From: Carallia brachiata
Lineage: Eukaryota > Streptophyta > Magnoliopsida > Malpighiales > Rhizophoraceae
NCBI GenBank assembly: GCA_021464245.1
Contig: JADCRB010000036.1
Coordinates: 5,442,372 to 5,506,371 of the forward strand
Direction: 5' to 3'
Length of the DNA: 64,000 nt
Position 1 is the first letter of the stretch; each line of letters opens with the position of its first letter. Below, one piece after another: positions 48,821 through 62,100 of the stretch. The position numbers and the translations under genes were made by a program. The notes beneath the pieces were generated by a model. It saw nothing but the letters and a program-made list of their open reading frames with translations. It did not search any database and had not been told where the DNA came from.

Positions 48821-51800
48821 TCAACATTGGCGACCCAGGCGGCAGGACAGCGCACCCGCGTTTGAAGTGATGATGCCAACCAGAGAAGAGGACTTGGCCC
48901 CTAAGCTGGAGGCCCTGGCATAGCTGGCTGCTGCTCCAGTTCCTGATGAAGTAAAATAAGCTCCATTTAGCATGAGGTATCCCTGGGATCTCCAGTTCCA
49001 GTGTCTCCATATACTGTCTGCCATGTCTACCCTCTTCGTCACCTGTCAAGGTCAATGTTGTAATGAAATCAGATGATAAACTATTTAATCATCATTGTCA
49101 TCTTTCAATCATTACATTAGTCACGAAAAAGTTTGATTTCTTCCACTGGATACCTCTTTAGCAAAAGGGTTGGCAGGGGCAAGATATCGATTTCCCTGGC
49201 TGTTAATCGTAGGATCAGCACTTCCACCAATGGCATACATTTCCCAACGCGTGTAGTCATTGTTCACGACGTGAAAATACCCATGCCTACACCTGCAGTT
49301 TTGATAATTATTTAACTATATGATGTCTGTCTTCCATATTTCCCCTTGGGAAAACCAGACAAGGCATGTGTGAACATCTTATTTCTGTTACCTTGGCATC
49401 CTTTGAATCAGACCCTCACCAAAATGGTTGTAGGCAATGGTCACTTGCATCTGCTTGTCTCTTGCATAGCAGTCACTGTGGCCCAATAGCATAACCTGTT
49501 TTCAATTGAAATGGGAAAAAAAAAAAACACACCTTGAGCTTCTTTATATGGTAACTAACATTCATAAATATTAAGAGCAATTTAAGGCACCGACAATTCG
49601 GTTCTACCTCGTTATGATGAGCGAAGTAATTGTTGGAAATTGTAATTGCAGTTGACGCCATTATGGCATCAATCAGACCGTCCGCACAGTTGGATAGAGA
49701 ATTGTGGTCAATCCAAATATGGCTCGCTCCAAAAATGGAAATTCCATCTCCGTCAGCCATTGTTCGCCAACCGTAGTGACTAGGCGAGCTGCGAACCATG
49801 GCATTGCCAGTGGGCTTACAATCATGGATATGGAGACCATGAATCATGATATTCGTAACAAACTGGATAGTAATGCAAGCCCCATTGGCGATGTGGACGT
49901 TGGCTCCGCGGGCATCTATAGTCTTGAAGCTGTTCATGATAAGCTCTTGCTTCAGGGTAATCACCATGTCCCTCTTGAACACAATCCACAATGGCATGTC
50001 TTGAATGACGGCATGGCGGAGCGTTCCAGGCCTTGGATTGACAGGGTCATCATCGCCAGGGTCACTGACCACGTAGTATCTGCCGTCACGGCCGCCAATG
50101 GCATTGCGTCCGAAACCAATTGCGCAGTCAGCAAGGTGTTTCCTGCGAAGTTGCCACTTGTGGTCACAGCGCCAACAATCGTCTATTGGATTTCCGTTTC
50201 CACATGAGAAAAATCCTCAATTCCTCCTCCCCGTGCCATTCCGTATACTCCTGTTAAAGCAATTGAAAATTCGTTTATTATTTCAGTGCATTAAAGGTTC
50301 GATTTTCCAAGTTACTGGTCTGAAGTCAAGCATGTGAAGCAAACATATAAAAAAAAAGGAAAAAAAAAAAACAGCGGTGAGAAATTAGTAAGCCAACATT
50401 AAAGTGGTTCGATTCACAAGCAATTCTAGTATAGGAAAAATTGATCTTTTCACAATAATAAAACCACGATGTCCCACATGGAGATGGAGGGCAAACGTTT
50501 TGATGTTGGAAGAGGCATACGGATGGATGGATACGGTTCATACGGACAATTATATCATATGGTTGCCCTCTACTGTCTCCCATATTTTGCTGTGGGAGAA
50601 ATAAATGCAGAAGTTGTGAACTAGGTCTGTCAGTCGAGTACCCAAAGATGGGGTCATTTAATGTGCAAGGAGGGCAATATTAAATAACTTGGATCAACTA
50701 ATTGTGCAGATGCTGGATCAGGGGCGAGCAGAAAAACTATGATAAAGATTTATGATCTGAAACCAGATCTTTGATATGTGCTCTTGCTTCTTGACAGGCT
50801 GGAAAAGGAAGCCTGAATGAATTTGTCTACCCACTTGGCTGGGATATGAGGCCAATGCATCAGACTTTGACGGTAGAGATTGAACTTAAACATTGAAGTT
50901 TAGCCTCGTTCAGAAATTATGCAGGACAAATCCAATCCGAAAATGTGCAATATCTCAGACTCAAGATCAATTGCAATATGCAAGTACGTTGGCATACTGT
51001 CAAAGTAATTGCCATGCCACAGTTCAGTAAAAGAGAAAGTCAATATACTTAGCGTAGTTTTAAATTTGAGTTTTACTGTATGATTGTTTTTATATAATAC
51101 TAAAATAGTAATATAATTCATTTAATAATTTCAACAGTTTATTTTTTTTTCTTTAAATTCAACAATCCATATAATTTTAATCCTATTTTGATGATATGTA
51201 AGTAATCTCACCAAATATTTCTCTTTAAATTTGCAAACAAAAATGACATTGTGCCCAAGCGGAAGGGGAGGGAAAAAGAAAGAACAGAATAAAGTCACGC
51301 ACGCATGGTTACAGAGTGCACTTGTACTTCGGAATGAGATTTGGATATGGAAAGAAAAGGACAGGAAACAGATTTTAAGACCGTGATGCACAGATCTCGC
51401 GACATGGGCATCTGCATTAAAGCCATGGTAGAATAGTTGAACGTCCTGATTTGTAAAAAGGCCAAAGTAGATCTTATTTTTTCAATAATCATAAATTTGG
51501 CCTAGTTATCAAAGACAATTTTCAAGAGAAGGGAGAATCAATAGCATTATGGGACGAATAAATAAGTCTATCCTGGTCATCAATGCAGATAACCCAGTTA
51601 ATATATGTTGATTTTAAGCGAGATTATTTTTTTGGCCTGCAACATTTTTCTTCCGCATGAAGATTTGGAGAACAGCAGGCCAATATAGATGTCCAAGATT
51701 TATACTTCTGCGCTAAACAGGATAATAAGAGCAAAAGACTCTAGCGAACATGATCCAACCACAAATCCTACCGTTCTAGCATTTACTTTTGTATCAGTAT

Positions 51801-53451
51801 CATATATATATATATATATATATATAAAGAATAAAAGTACATAAATACGCTTAATACCCATACAAAAATTATGCAGTTCATCCAACAGCATTTAACAGTT
51901 TATCTATTTTTTTAAAAAAAATTAAAATATTTTTCACAATCTAATAATCTAAATTATTAATTACCTCACTCTCATTATTGTATACCCAACAAGTATTTAT
52001 ATAAAAAGAGACCCAGCGAAATTCCCCATTTGGATATTGAGTCAATTGACTCTGGTTTTTTGACTGGAATTTCAACACTTGTGGAGGGGTGAATGAAAAG
52101 GACATGAAATTAAATAGTATAGGTTGGTTCATAAGGACTTGGGCGGTGCAGGAGCAGGAATTTTGTAACTAAACTTAATGCATATGTGTCATGTTAGTGA
52201 GGCTGCAAAAACAAAAGAAAAAAAAAAAATAACGCAATGGAATCTTGAGATTTACAAGGGGAATTCCTTGTTTAATTTAATTAATAGAATAATCATGCAG
52301 CATTAGATTGTCTCGGCCCTGGGAATTCTCAGATGGAAGTGAAATGCAAAATGAAAAGGAAAAAACAAAGAAACCAAAAAGGAAGACGAAACTCACTCAT
52401 CAACCATTGCAGCGATCTCCTCCGGATCTTTAACAGCATGTTCGTTCCTTTCATCATCCGGCCTGAAAGAGTTCGAAGTAAAATTTTTTCAATTTGTTTG
52501 GTGTCGAAAGGGATTTCTTCAGTGATGTGAAAGACTACTTTAACCTCACAGTTCACGGCAGTCGCTGATCCGCTATGCGTGTGCTCTCTAGTTTTAACTG
52601 AGGACACTTTGGTAATCAGAGAAAAAAAGTTCGTAAGTTCAGCCTGGCTCCTACTGCTCAATAAAACAGTTTCAGAACTATTTCTCATAGTCTTGGACCA
52701 GACTACAGATTCAAAAAGCTTCCCTCAAATAGTTAGAATTGTTATCAGAGTTGTCTCTAGCAGTTCAGATTTTAAGTCTCGATCAGAGCCAATTAATCAA
52801 AAAAAAAAAGAAAAAAAGCTACACCCTCGAAACTAAAACAACTGAATTTAACGACCTAGAAAAGTTCAGAAATTAATGCCATGCATATGAGATCTCTACG
52901 GCCTAAAGTGTTCTGAGTTTCCGGATTTCAACATTTTCCAAGCGCAAGGATCAATCATGATGATCGGCTTGGAAATGCCATGCCCACACCACCCCCCCCC
53001 CCGGCTCGGCTCTATAATGCAGATTACAGAACTCACCTGCTCGCCATTGATGAGTTCTTGGAGCTATCCAGCTGTTGTGATTCCTCGGTCCTGATACACG
53101 AAACACGAAAGCCACCAGAGCCGCATTTAGTCTCATTCGATAATCCAATTCCAAACGCCAATTATATTCGCTTCGTATCAGATAACTCTGATTTTGCAGT
53201 TTCATTTGCATTAATAATGGACTCCATTTATTGAAACAGAAGCTAAAATGTATCAAAATGCGCCTCTGTTCTTTCTTATTTTCGTTTGTATTACTCGGGA
53301 GAAAAACCATCGGTTGAATTTGAAAGCTGAAAATGTACCTCGATTTTAGTTCGTCCTCCTCCGTCGTGGCACTGAGACTAACGGAAACAATTATCAACAG
53401 AGATGCGGATACACAAACGAATCTCAGAATTGTCAGTGAGGCCACCGCCAT
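48821..53451 (-). CDS. Pectate lyase (polysaccharide lyase family 1) with one in-frame stop
   Basis: Six exons on the minus strand: 53339-53451, 53037-53090, 49608-50250, 49392-49495, 49154-49292 and 48821-49042. All splice sites are GT-AG with matching phases, giving 424 codons before the stop. It cleaves de-esterified pectin in the cell wall by beta-elimination. Exon 1 encodes a signal peptide ([20 protein letters not shown]). Conserved motifs: [91 protein letters not shown] with the catalytic-region Arg, and [13 protein letters not shown]. Exons 2 and 3 join as [18 protein letters not shown], followed by TGA (50217-50219) where the family usually has Leu before GFFSCG. That codon 67 stop would truncate the protein. 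It is either a nonsense allele or a base error. The 2.8-kb second intron is long but consistent. Confidence 0.88.
50251..53036 (-). other. Long second intron of the pectate lyase gene
   Basis: 2786 bp between exons 3 and 2. It contains an AT dinucleotide run at 51802-51826 and several open frames, the longest being 52329-52688 on the minus strand (119 codons, no family recognised). I see no other gene or complete transposon in it. Confidence 0.55.
51802..51826. repeat. AT dinucleotide microsatellite
   Basis: About twelve AT units within the pectate lyase intron. Confidence 0.85.
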
Positions 53452-54001
53452 TAATGTTGCTTCAAAACTCCCCCCCTCTCTCTCTCTGCTCTTCGTGGTC
53501 AGTTAACAGTTTATTTCAACTTCAGAGTTAAGTAAGGTCCAAAAAATACAGGGACGAAACTTTGAAAGAAATGAAATGAGTCAAAAGAAAAGCTCAGGTG
53601 ATGCCATCTTTTTAGAGCGAAAGTAGTAGGCAGACACCCTAAACCGGTTTAACTGATTAAAGCGATTCAAATCCATTTGAGAATGTTGTTAAAATTAATC
53701 AGTATAACTAAATTTATAATTTATTATTTAATATAAATAATACTGTACTATTCAATTATATTACATCTCTAAATAGAGATTAATATATTATAATAAGACT
53801 ATAAAGTATGAAGTGCTTCCTCATTTCGCCAATAAAAAAGAAAACAAAAATAGGCAGGGGCCTAATTGAGATTAATCCTTTTTAACAAAAATTTTAACCG
53901 TACGTCAGTAACCGCCACTAACTAAATCTCTCATCTCTCCCAATACAGACATACAGTTAAAAGGTTTAACGCTCTCACGCCTCATGTGTGCATGTGGGTA
54001 T

Positions 54002-54011
54002 GTCACGTGAC
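54002..54011. promoter_or_regulatory. Palindromic G-box upstream of pectate lyase
   Basis: GTCACGTGAC, a ten-base perfect palindrome with a CACGTG core. Likely bZIP/bHLH site by motif only. Confidence 0.35.
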
Positions 54012-57000
54012 CGACGAATGACCGTTCAGGTGGACCTTCCTTGGTTCCTTTCCCTGCGCTGCGGGACCATGCCGGCCATATGTCAGGATCCTTTTCTGGT
54101 AGAATTTATCAGTACTCGCGGAAATAAATACTCGCTGGTACTTTTGGCCACGTAGTCCACTTGAAAGACGTGGAGAGGTTACAGAATCTCGGGCGAGTGT
54201 GCGAAATGTATGGATTTCAAAATCTACCTCATGGAGCGAGCATGCAATCGGTACGGTAAAATAAACCGTGCCACGTTATTGCAAGCATACTTTTTTTTTT
54301 TTTAATTAAAATAAAATTGTTATATTAATACTTAATAAATTTATATATAAGATCGATACGAGAACGACATCAATATCTGCATAGATTATGAGAGAAACTC
54401 GACACAAATAATCTATCAATCATATAATCAAACTGATAATTAATAAATAAAATCTAAAATTCTACATGATTAAATTCTATATCAAAATTACCAACCAGAT
54501 TAAGACTAAACCTATTTAACTCAAATTCATGCGGTGCATATGTATGTGTGTGCACACGGCTAGTTTTTTTTTTTCCTTTTTGATAGTTATAATTGAAAAA
54601 TAGGGAAAAAAAATGAAATTCATTAGCTAATGCAGCCGCGAGTAATGAATTGTATTATAATTTAGTATAGAGTTTATTAATGGATGTTTAAATTTTCTTA
54701 TCGAAATGGTTCTTTGATATAGTACCCGAGTATTATTACTAAGAACCTTGTGTTTGCACTAATGATAAAGTGAATGTGTATATTGTTACTTTTTTATGAA
54801 AAGATAAAAGACTTGTGAGAGTTTAATACATTAATTTCTTTGTTTTTAGTTTAAACCAAATTAATAACGTTTGACTGAAATGGTTATTTAAATTGTAGAG
54901 AGAGCAATTTGTTTTTCTTTTTTTCAATGAAAAACTAAAAACCTTTAGGGCTCTTCATTTCTTCAAAATGGGAAAAAAAATTACACGTGCTCCAAGTTCA
55001 AAGCCACTAGTTCGCCATTGCCAAATTTGAACAGGATAAAGCGTTAACAAAAAGCCATGCTTTCAATACGAGCTCAACTAATCATCAGTTTTCTCTCTTC
55101 TTGTTTTCTTTTTTGCCTCCCCACTTTGAACCGACTCACATGATTGACGTTCGGTGTACACTGCCCATACGTACCACGTATGGGTCTACACTTTGTGGTT
55201 CTCAGATCAATAAGAAACCTCTAAATCGAGGACAAAAACTGGATCTACTTAAGAGTATATAAAAATTGTACATCGAATTTGGATTTCTAATTTAACTTAT
55301 TGATAATGTCAACCTAGATTGTCAATTTGAAGACGTGAACACAAAAGTTGAGGTGCGGAAATTGCCTTTACTGTGACTAAAGATGCTTGTGTGGCGCACA
55401 TACGGAGGGAAGATTATTAGAGCAAGTTCATGCGAAACTCTTTTTTTGGTCCTATTTCATGCGAAACTTTTTTTTGTCTATTAAAAAACTCATTAAGTCA
55501 TGAACTGTTTAATGAGAGTAATTCTCTATTTCTATAAATCTCACATTTCCTTTTCTAAAATTTGAATCGAGTACATCTATTTTAAAAATCTTAAATTTGT
55601 GCTCCTAAAAAAACAACATGCATAACTCACATTGCACAATTTTGTCCCGCTACAGTGACGGAAGAGAACTCCGGTTTTTGAGCTGGGCTGCAAAGCCGAG
55701 TTATTGGGCTTTTTTTTTTTTTGGGTTTTTTGTTTTTGGTCTTCATGTTTATGTGTTGTGACATGAGTATGACAATGGACTGACCAATTCAAAGACTGTG
55801 AGGGGCCCATGGAACGCTTTGGTTTATGGTTCTTGGATTTTGAGGATGAAGGCGTAAACTCTCAAATTTTTGCTTTGAGATCAGCGGCGGCTACAAATAT
55901 GATCAGTGATTAGACCACAATCCGGAGCAACTGAGCAACAAAGATAAATCTCTCTTAGCCTAGTTAAAACTTAAACTTCTATCTTAAAAGTTTCAAATTT
56001 TAAATCTTAGAACGGGACGAGGATTTATAAATAGGAGAAAAGTTAATTTTTAATTGTATAATTTATAACTCAGTTAAACTGTTAATAGGAAAAAAAATCT
56101 CCATTAAATTCAAATTTCTTGCTTTTTAGAAGCCATTCTAAGTGGATGAGAGAGATAAGAGGGATTAAATGGCTTTTTTAAGGAAAAAAAACATTTATAT
56201 GCAAAAATGGGACTGAGGCCCAAGTAATTTGATATTTGTTTTGTTTCCGTTTTCTATTATATAACAACTAAATGGAAACATTAAAAAAAAAAAAAAGCCC
56301 CTTGTTTCCATAAACGTGGTATCAAATCATTTTGAGAGATTCGGCCAATAAAATAACAAAAGAAAGTGTTGATTACCAAATTGAAGACCACAAAGATCAA
56401 CAACCCCAAATTAGAAACACGTGATGAGTATAAGCTGGAGGAGTTTAAAAAATTACAGAGGAGCATAGTGCATTCAACCTAACTTTTAATAATTTGGACC
56501 CACCTCCAGAGAATCCGCTCTGGGTCAATCAAGAAACAACATTGCAACAACCTCAATATTTCTATAAAGAATTTCTATTTTAATTTTTTTTTAGTAAGTA
56601 TAATTTATTCATCATCTTATACAATATAATAAGTGATATTTATTTAAATAAAAAAAATTAAAATTAATATTAAATAATATTAAATTATAAATTAATTTTA
56701 CTTATCCTAAAAAAAATAAAATTAAAAAACACCTTTTATAATAGTTATTAGGAGAGGACAGCAGACAAAATTCAAAGTTCTGGTCAAGTCAGCCCACAAA
56801 GAAAAGCAGAGGAAAATGTGCGGAAACTTGCTGCCAAGAAAGGTGCGGTTTAGACTTTAGAGAACGATCGCAATTCCTGCAATGATAATGTGCTATTCAT
56901 TTCCGCTGTGCTAGCAATAAGGATGCGATCGTAATTTGTAGCAAAGCAATGCACAGTAACTAACAATTGCAGTGACTCTAAATTGCTAACCAAAACACGT

Positions 57001-58968
57001 TGTGTTGCTCAAACCAAAAAAAGAAGAAACGCACCATGTTGTTCAAAGAAATTTTATAATAGATCACTATCTGTGTGGTTCAACTTTATTAAAAGGTTTT
57101 ATTTTAAGTGAAAGATTCTACAATTAAATTCTATTAAAGTTAAGTGATGACATTAAACTTATAACTTACCATTTAATACGAATAATGTGATAACTATCTA
57201 ATCCTTTTGTACTCCTTAACGAAATAATAGAACATCACTCTCGCATTTTTATTTTATAAAAAAAAGAAATTTAAAAAGAAAAAAATTAAGAGGACGTAGA
57301 AAATTATTATAAAGTAATTATAGATAATAGAAAATATTTTTAGCAAAAAAAATTTAAAATAATATTAAGTATATTTAAAATAATAATAAACAAGTTTAAA
57401 ATTTAATTTACTAAAAAATAAATTTATAATTATTTATTAAATATTAAATTAATGACTATTTTATGATTATTTTTTATTTTTTAGCGAGAGTCGTCGTAGA
57501 GTCCATCGATCTAGGCATAGGGCGGGATTGGGTGCATCCGTGGTCAAAAGTGGAAGATTAATATGAAGAGCCAATCCTTAGCATACAAAACGTTTTAGGG
57601 ATTTTTTTTGTTTAATTTCTTTTTCCGATGGAAGGCATGTTTGTTGGGTGAAACAGCAGACCAAATTCATTGGTCGAGGAGCACACTACGAAAAAGAAAA
57701 GCAGACGGAAAGTCGCGTTCAAATTTGATCGTCGTTAATGTTGTCCTCCTCCGCTACCCCACCAGGCCACAGTTAAACATTGTTATCATATTGCTCCAAC
57801 AACCAGAGCACAACTTACCAATTCTAGTAAACTTAGGCTCGCTCACTTTTTAAAATTACATAATTTTTTTTTATTTCTATATATCAAACACTTATTCCGG
57901 ACAGCTATATAATGACAATAATTTTTTTCTTAATTTATAAATCTGACAATAACTTTATTAAAAAATTATAAGTTAAAAATTAAAATAAAAATTTAATTTT
58001 TTAATCACTAAAATTCAGACCAATTCCTCTTTATTTTAGTCATTAATGTTTTCACATTCCCCTGACATAAGAGTCCATGCTCCATGGCATCTTTGATTTT
58101 GACTGGAAGTGATCAAAATCCATTAATTTAATTTGAAACACATTCACGCGACAGCGACAAAAATCTGATTAGGTCATTGAGGGTTAACACACTACAACCA
58201 CCACGGAAACGGAGCAGAAGTACCCAAAAAAAAAAAAAAAGTTGGGGTAAAAAAATTCATTTGACTTGAATCTCCGGCACCCTACGCTCTTCGTCTCCCC
58301 TTCCAAACATTTTGTTTTTTTCAGTTATGATATATATTATAAAAATTGTATTATAAAATATTTTAAAATTTATAATTATAAGATAATTATCAATTTTATT
58401 TAGTTCAATAGTATTTAAAAAATTAATAATATTTTTCATAATCATAAATTTTAAAATATTTTATAATATAATTTTCGTAATATACATGGTTGTTTTTTTT
58501 CCCCTAAGATTGCATCTTCCCTTGTAAACGTGACCGTTTTGTTTTCTTAAATTTTGTTTTTGTTAAAAAAAAAAAAGGCAATATTTCCCCTTTTGTTTTT
58601 TCCTTCTAAACGCACCCGGCCCCAGCTCACGAAATCTTAAACTCAACGGTACCCAGTAAATCAAAATGCCAGAGCACAAGATTGTTTCCTCTTTTTGTTT
58701 AATATAATTAATCGTATGAAATTCAATAACATACAAAATAACTTTTTTTTTCATTGAAAGAAGAAGCAAGAAGTGGAGCGGAAATTAGATTGTTATTTTA
58801 TTATTGGTCGTGCATTTCCATCATATATTCATCGAAATTTCCATGAAACCATGACCATCAATGAAAAGAAAATGTGCCGTGCCTAATTTTTTTTTTTTTT
58901 TTATAAAAATAGAAAATTAGTTCGAAACTGCACTGAAAATTCACTTGCATTTAATATAACGGTAAAGT

Positions 58969-59036
58969 CAACGCTTGACCTCTGGGTCTTCTCCTTGGAT
59001 TTTCCTAGAGCCCAGAGGTCTGAACACAACGCTTGA
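58969..59036. promoter_or_regulatory. Hairpin and repeated W-box-like motifs in the thiolase promoter
   Basis: GACCTCTGGG (58977-58986) and CCCAGAGGTC (59011-59020) are perfect 10-base inverted arms around a 24-base loop. Each arm is bordered by the direct repeat CAACGCTTGAC, whose two copies give TTGACC and TTGACT, both full W-box matches. The block lies 120-190 bp upstream of the thiolase ATG. Confidence 0.4.
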
Positions 59037-59077
59037 CTAAAACCAAACCGAAGTGTCTTCCGTTGCATGCCTCTCTC

Positions 59078-59085
59078 TATATATA
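59078..59085 (+). promoter_or_regulatory. TATA box of the thiolase gene
   Basis: TATATATA lies 72 bp before the ATG and downstream of a CT tract; a GA tract forms the rest of the short leader. Confidence 0.6.
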
Positions 59086-59156
59086 CTGGTCTGCATCGAA
59101 ACCGTCCAGCCAGTTCCTATTTCATAGCTGAACACCCAGAAAGAGAGAGAGAGAGA

Positions 59157-62100
59157 ATGGAGAAAGCGCTGAATAGACAGAAAGTTCTGCTTGCTCATTT
59201 GCACCCCAATTCTTCTTCTTCTTCTCAAAACCAGGACTCACCTTTACTGTCTGTGAGTTTTTTTCCATTCTTTATATTCAACCATGTGAGCACGGTTCAT
59301 TGCAAGACAAGACAAGTTTTTGTGTTCGAATCTTTGTGTACGGTTAAATTCCCTTAGTTTAGCGGTAACTTTAACCGAATTAGCTTTGTACACAGAAAAA
59401 ATATATATGTATACCTACTTGGTTAATTAGTTGTGGGCAGTTGTTGTTTTTTTTTTTTTTTTTATAAGATGGATTACATTTATATTTCTTTTAGTATAGC
59501 CTAACTTAATTGATTTCAATTTTCCAGGGAATAAATTGGCATTTCTAAATTAGGCCCTCTCGCATTTACATGGCTAACATCGTCTTGAAGTGCAAAGACG
59601 TTCTCTTTAATTATATTTATGGTGACTTTTTTTTTTCCTTTACCGTATTTATGTCGTAGACTTCAAATTGTGCGGCCGGAGACAGCGCTGGATATCATCG
59701 GACGGCTGCATTTGGTGACGATGTTGTGATTGTGGCGTGAGTTTCTTTATCTGCATAAAAGAATGTCATTTGGGCAACCTTAATTTTTGTGGGTCTTGTT
59801 TCGTCTCTAATGACTATCTATTAACCTTTAGCTCTGTCAAACAGTGCTTACCGTACTGCAATTTGCAAATCCAAGCGTGGTGGTTTCAAGGATACCCTTC
59901 CTGATGATCTTCTTGCCCCTGTTTTGAAGGTTAGATGTACTTTGTTTAAAAAGTCCCGAAAATAATTTCGGCTTCTTTGGAAAAATACCCATGAACCCAC
60001 CATTTAATATGGTTTTAATGAGTTTTGGGGATATGGTTCTGGGATTCTGTGCTCAATGATTTAAGCTATCATCTTGCTATATTGACAATCTTATATCTTC
60101 ATTTTAGGCATTGATAGACAAAACTAATATCAGTCCAAGTGAAGTGGGGGATATAGTTGTTGGTACAGTTCTGGCTCCTGGATCACAAAGGGGAATTGAA
60201 TGCAGGATGGCAGCCTTTTACGCTGGTTTCCCTGGTACATTTGGTTGCTTTAGCATGCACTTTTTGTTCATTGGCATTGCATTTCGATGAAGCATATTGT
60301 ACTTAGTTTTGGTAGTTAATTGGATACCCTATTTCCAACTTATGAACTAAAGCCAGGTAGCAATATGTGGAAAGATAAATATAGATGATTAGATCTTAGA
60401 TTTCTAGCTTGGGATACTTATGATGGTTTTCTGAGAGAATTTGTCTGTTTGATCAGAAACTGTGCCCATCAGAACAGTCAACAGGCAATGCTCGTCTGGT
60501 CTGCAGGCAGTTGCTGATGTTGCTGCTTCCATCAAAGCTGGATTTTATGACATTGGTAGAAGTCGTTCTCGAATATGTATCTGTTTCAGATGTCCTTTTC
60601 TGTGCTTAACATTATTTTTGCACCCACACAGGCATAGGGGCAGGGTTGGAGTCCATGACAACAGATAGTATTGGCGGAGTTCGCAAAGTTAACCCAAAAG
60701 TAAATTTTAACTCTTCTCTGAAGAACTAATAAAATTCTACAATGATGTGCTTGACTTAGATTGGTTTCATTAACAGGTGGATGGCTTTGCACAAGCTCGC
60801 GACTGCCTTCTTCCTATGGGAATAACTTCTGAGAATGTTGCACACCGCTATGGTATCACACGGCAAGAGCAAGACCAGGCTGCTGTGAGTTGGATTGACC
60901 CTAATATGTAATGTAGTCTTTTTATGTAGGTGTATCTTATAGTAGTCTCAACTCCTTTTCTTTGCAACTGTAGGTTGAATCTCATAGAAAAGCTGCTGCT
61001 GCAACAGCATCTGGTAAATTCAAGAGGAAATTGTTCCAGTCACAACGAAGGTAAATAAAGAATTGAAGGGTCATCAGTATATATATGTCCATTTCTCACT
61101 TCTTTTTCATGTAAACACATGTTGCAACTGATATTCCCATTATAAAGATCGTGGACCCAAAAACTGGAGAAGAGAAGCCTGTTAGAATTTTAGTGGATGA
61201 TGGAATTCGACCAAACACAAATATTGCTGATCTGTCCAAGCTGAAGCCTGCTTTCAAACAAGATGGGTCCACAACTGCTGGTATTCGATCATATCAATAT
61301 CTGTAATTCAGAGCTTTGAACAGTACATTCATGGATTCAGTTGACTCTTGAATGTTATATTATCTCAGGTAATGCTAGCCAGGTGAGTGATGGTGCTGGA
61401 GCAGTACTCCTTATGAAAAGAAGCGTCGCTATGCAGAAGGGACTTCCAATTCTCGGTGTGTTCAGGTACTTGTCCTTGTTATGGGACCGGGAGTTGAAAA
61501 ATAAATTTCTGGTTTGAAAGATGCACGGGAGAGAAGTTGATGATGATATCGGAACTTCCAATTTGAAAGAAAAGGACTATTTATAGTAGAAAAATGGATG
61601 CTTGTCAATAAATGCAGGATGAATTTCTTGCTATGTCTATGCGATGCATTGGTGCTGGGATTTCATGGATTCAATCACCTTTCAGGTGAAATGATGAGTA
61701 AACCCCCAGTAATGTTTTTAAATCACATGTGCTTTCATTGCAGGAGTTTTGCTGCTGCTGGTGTGGATCCAGCCGTGATGGGCATAGGTCCTACAGTTGC
61801 AATTCCGGCTGCAGTAAAAGCTGCTGGATTGGCACTTGATGACATTGACCTATTTGAAATCAACGAGGTGTTTCATCGAATTATTGTTTCCATTTTCACA
61901 TTGATATAACTATGCCAGAATTTTCAGCCATGCAACCTGCTCTCCTTTGTTCAGGCGTTTGCTTCTCAGTTTGTTTATTGCTGTAAGAAACTGGAGCTTG
62001 ATCCAGAAAAAGTCAATGTTAATGGTGGCGCAATTGCTCTGGGGCATCCATTGGGTGCTACAGGTATTTGTTGGCACTTATCAAATCCTTTTTTTTAAGC

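Larger units (their letters stand above)
53452..59077. other. Divergent intergenic region between pectate lyase and thiolase
   Basis: 5.6 kb with no gene recognised; it must hold both promoters. A palindromic G-box GTCACGTGAC lies at 54002-54011 in a GC-balanced island about 550 bp upstream of the pectate lyase ATG. AT-rich stretches at 56580-56740 and 57290-57480 resemble the degraded AT-rich elements elsewhere in the window. Confidence 0.45.

Noticed and set aside
52329..52688. 119-codon minus-strand open frame inside the pectate lyase intron
   Set aside because: No family resemblance and the C-terminal part is a low-complexity hydrophobic run; left as intron sequence.
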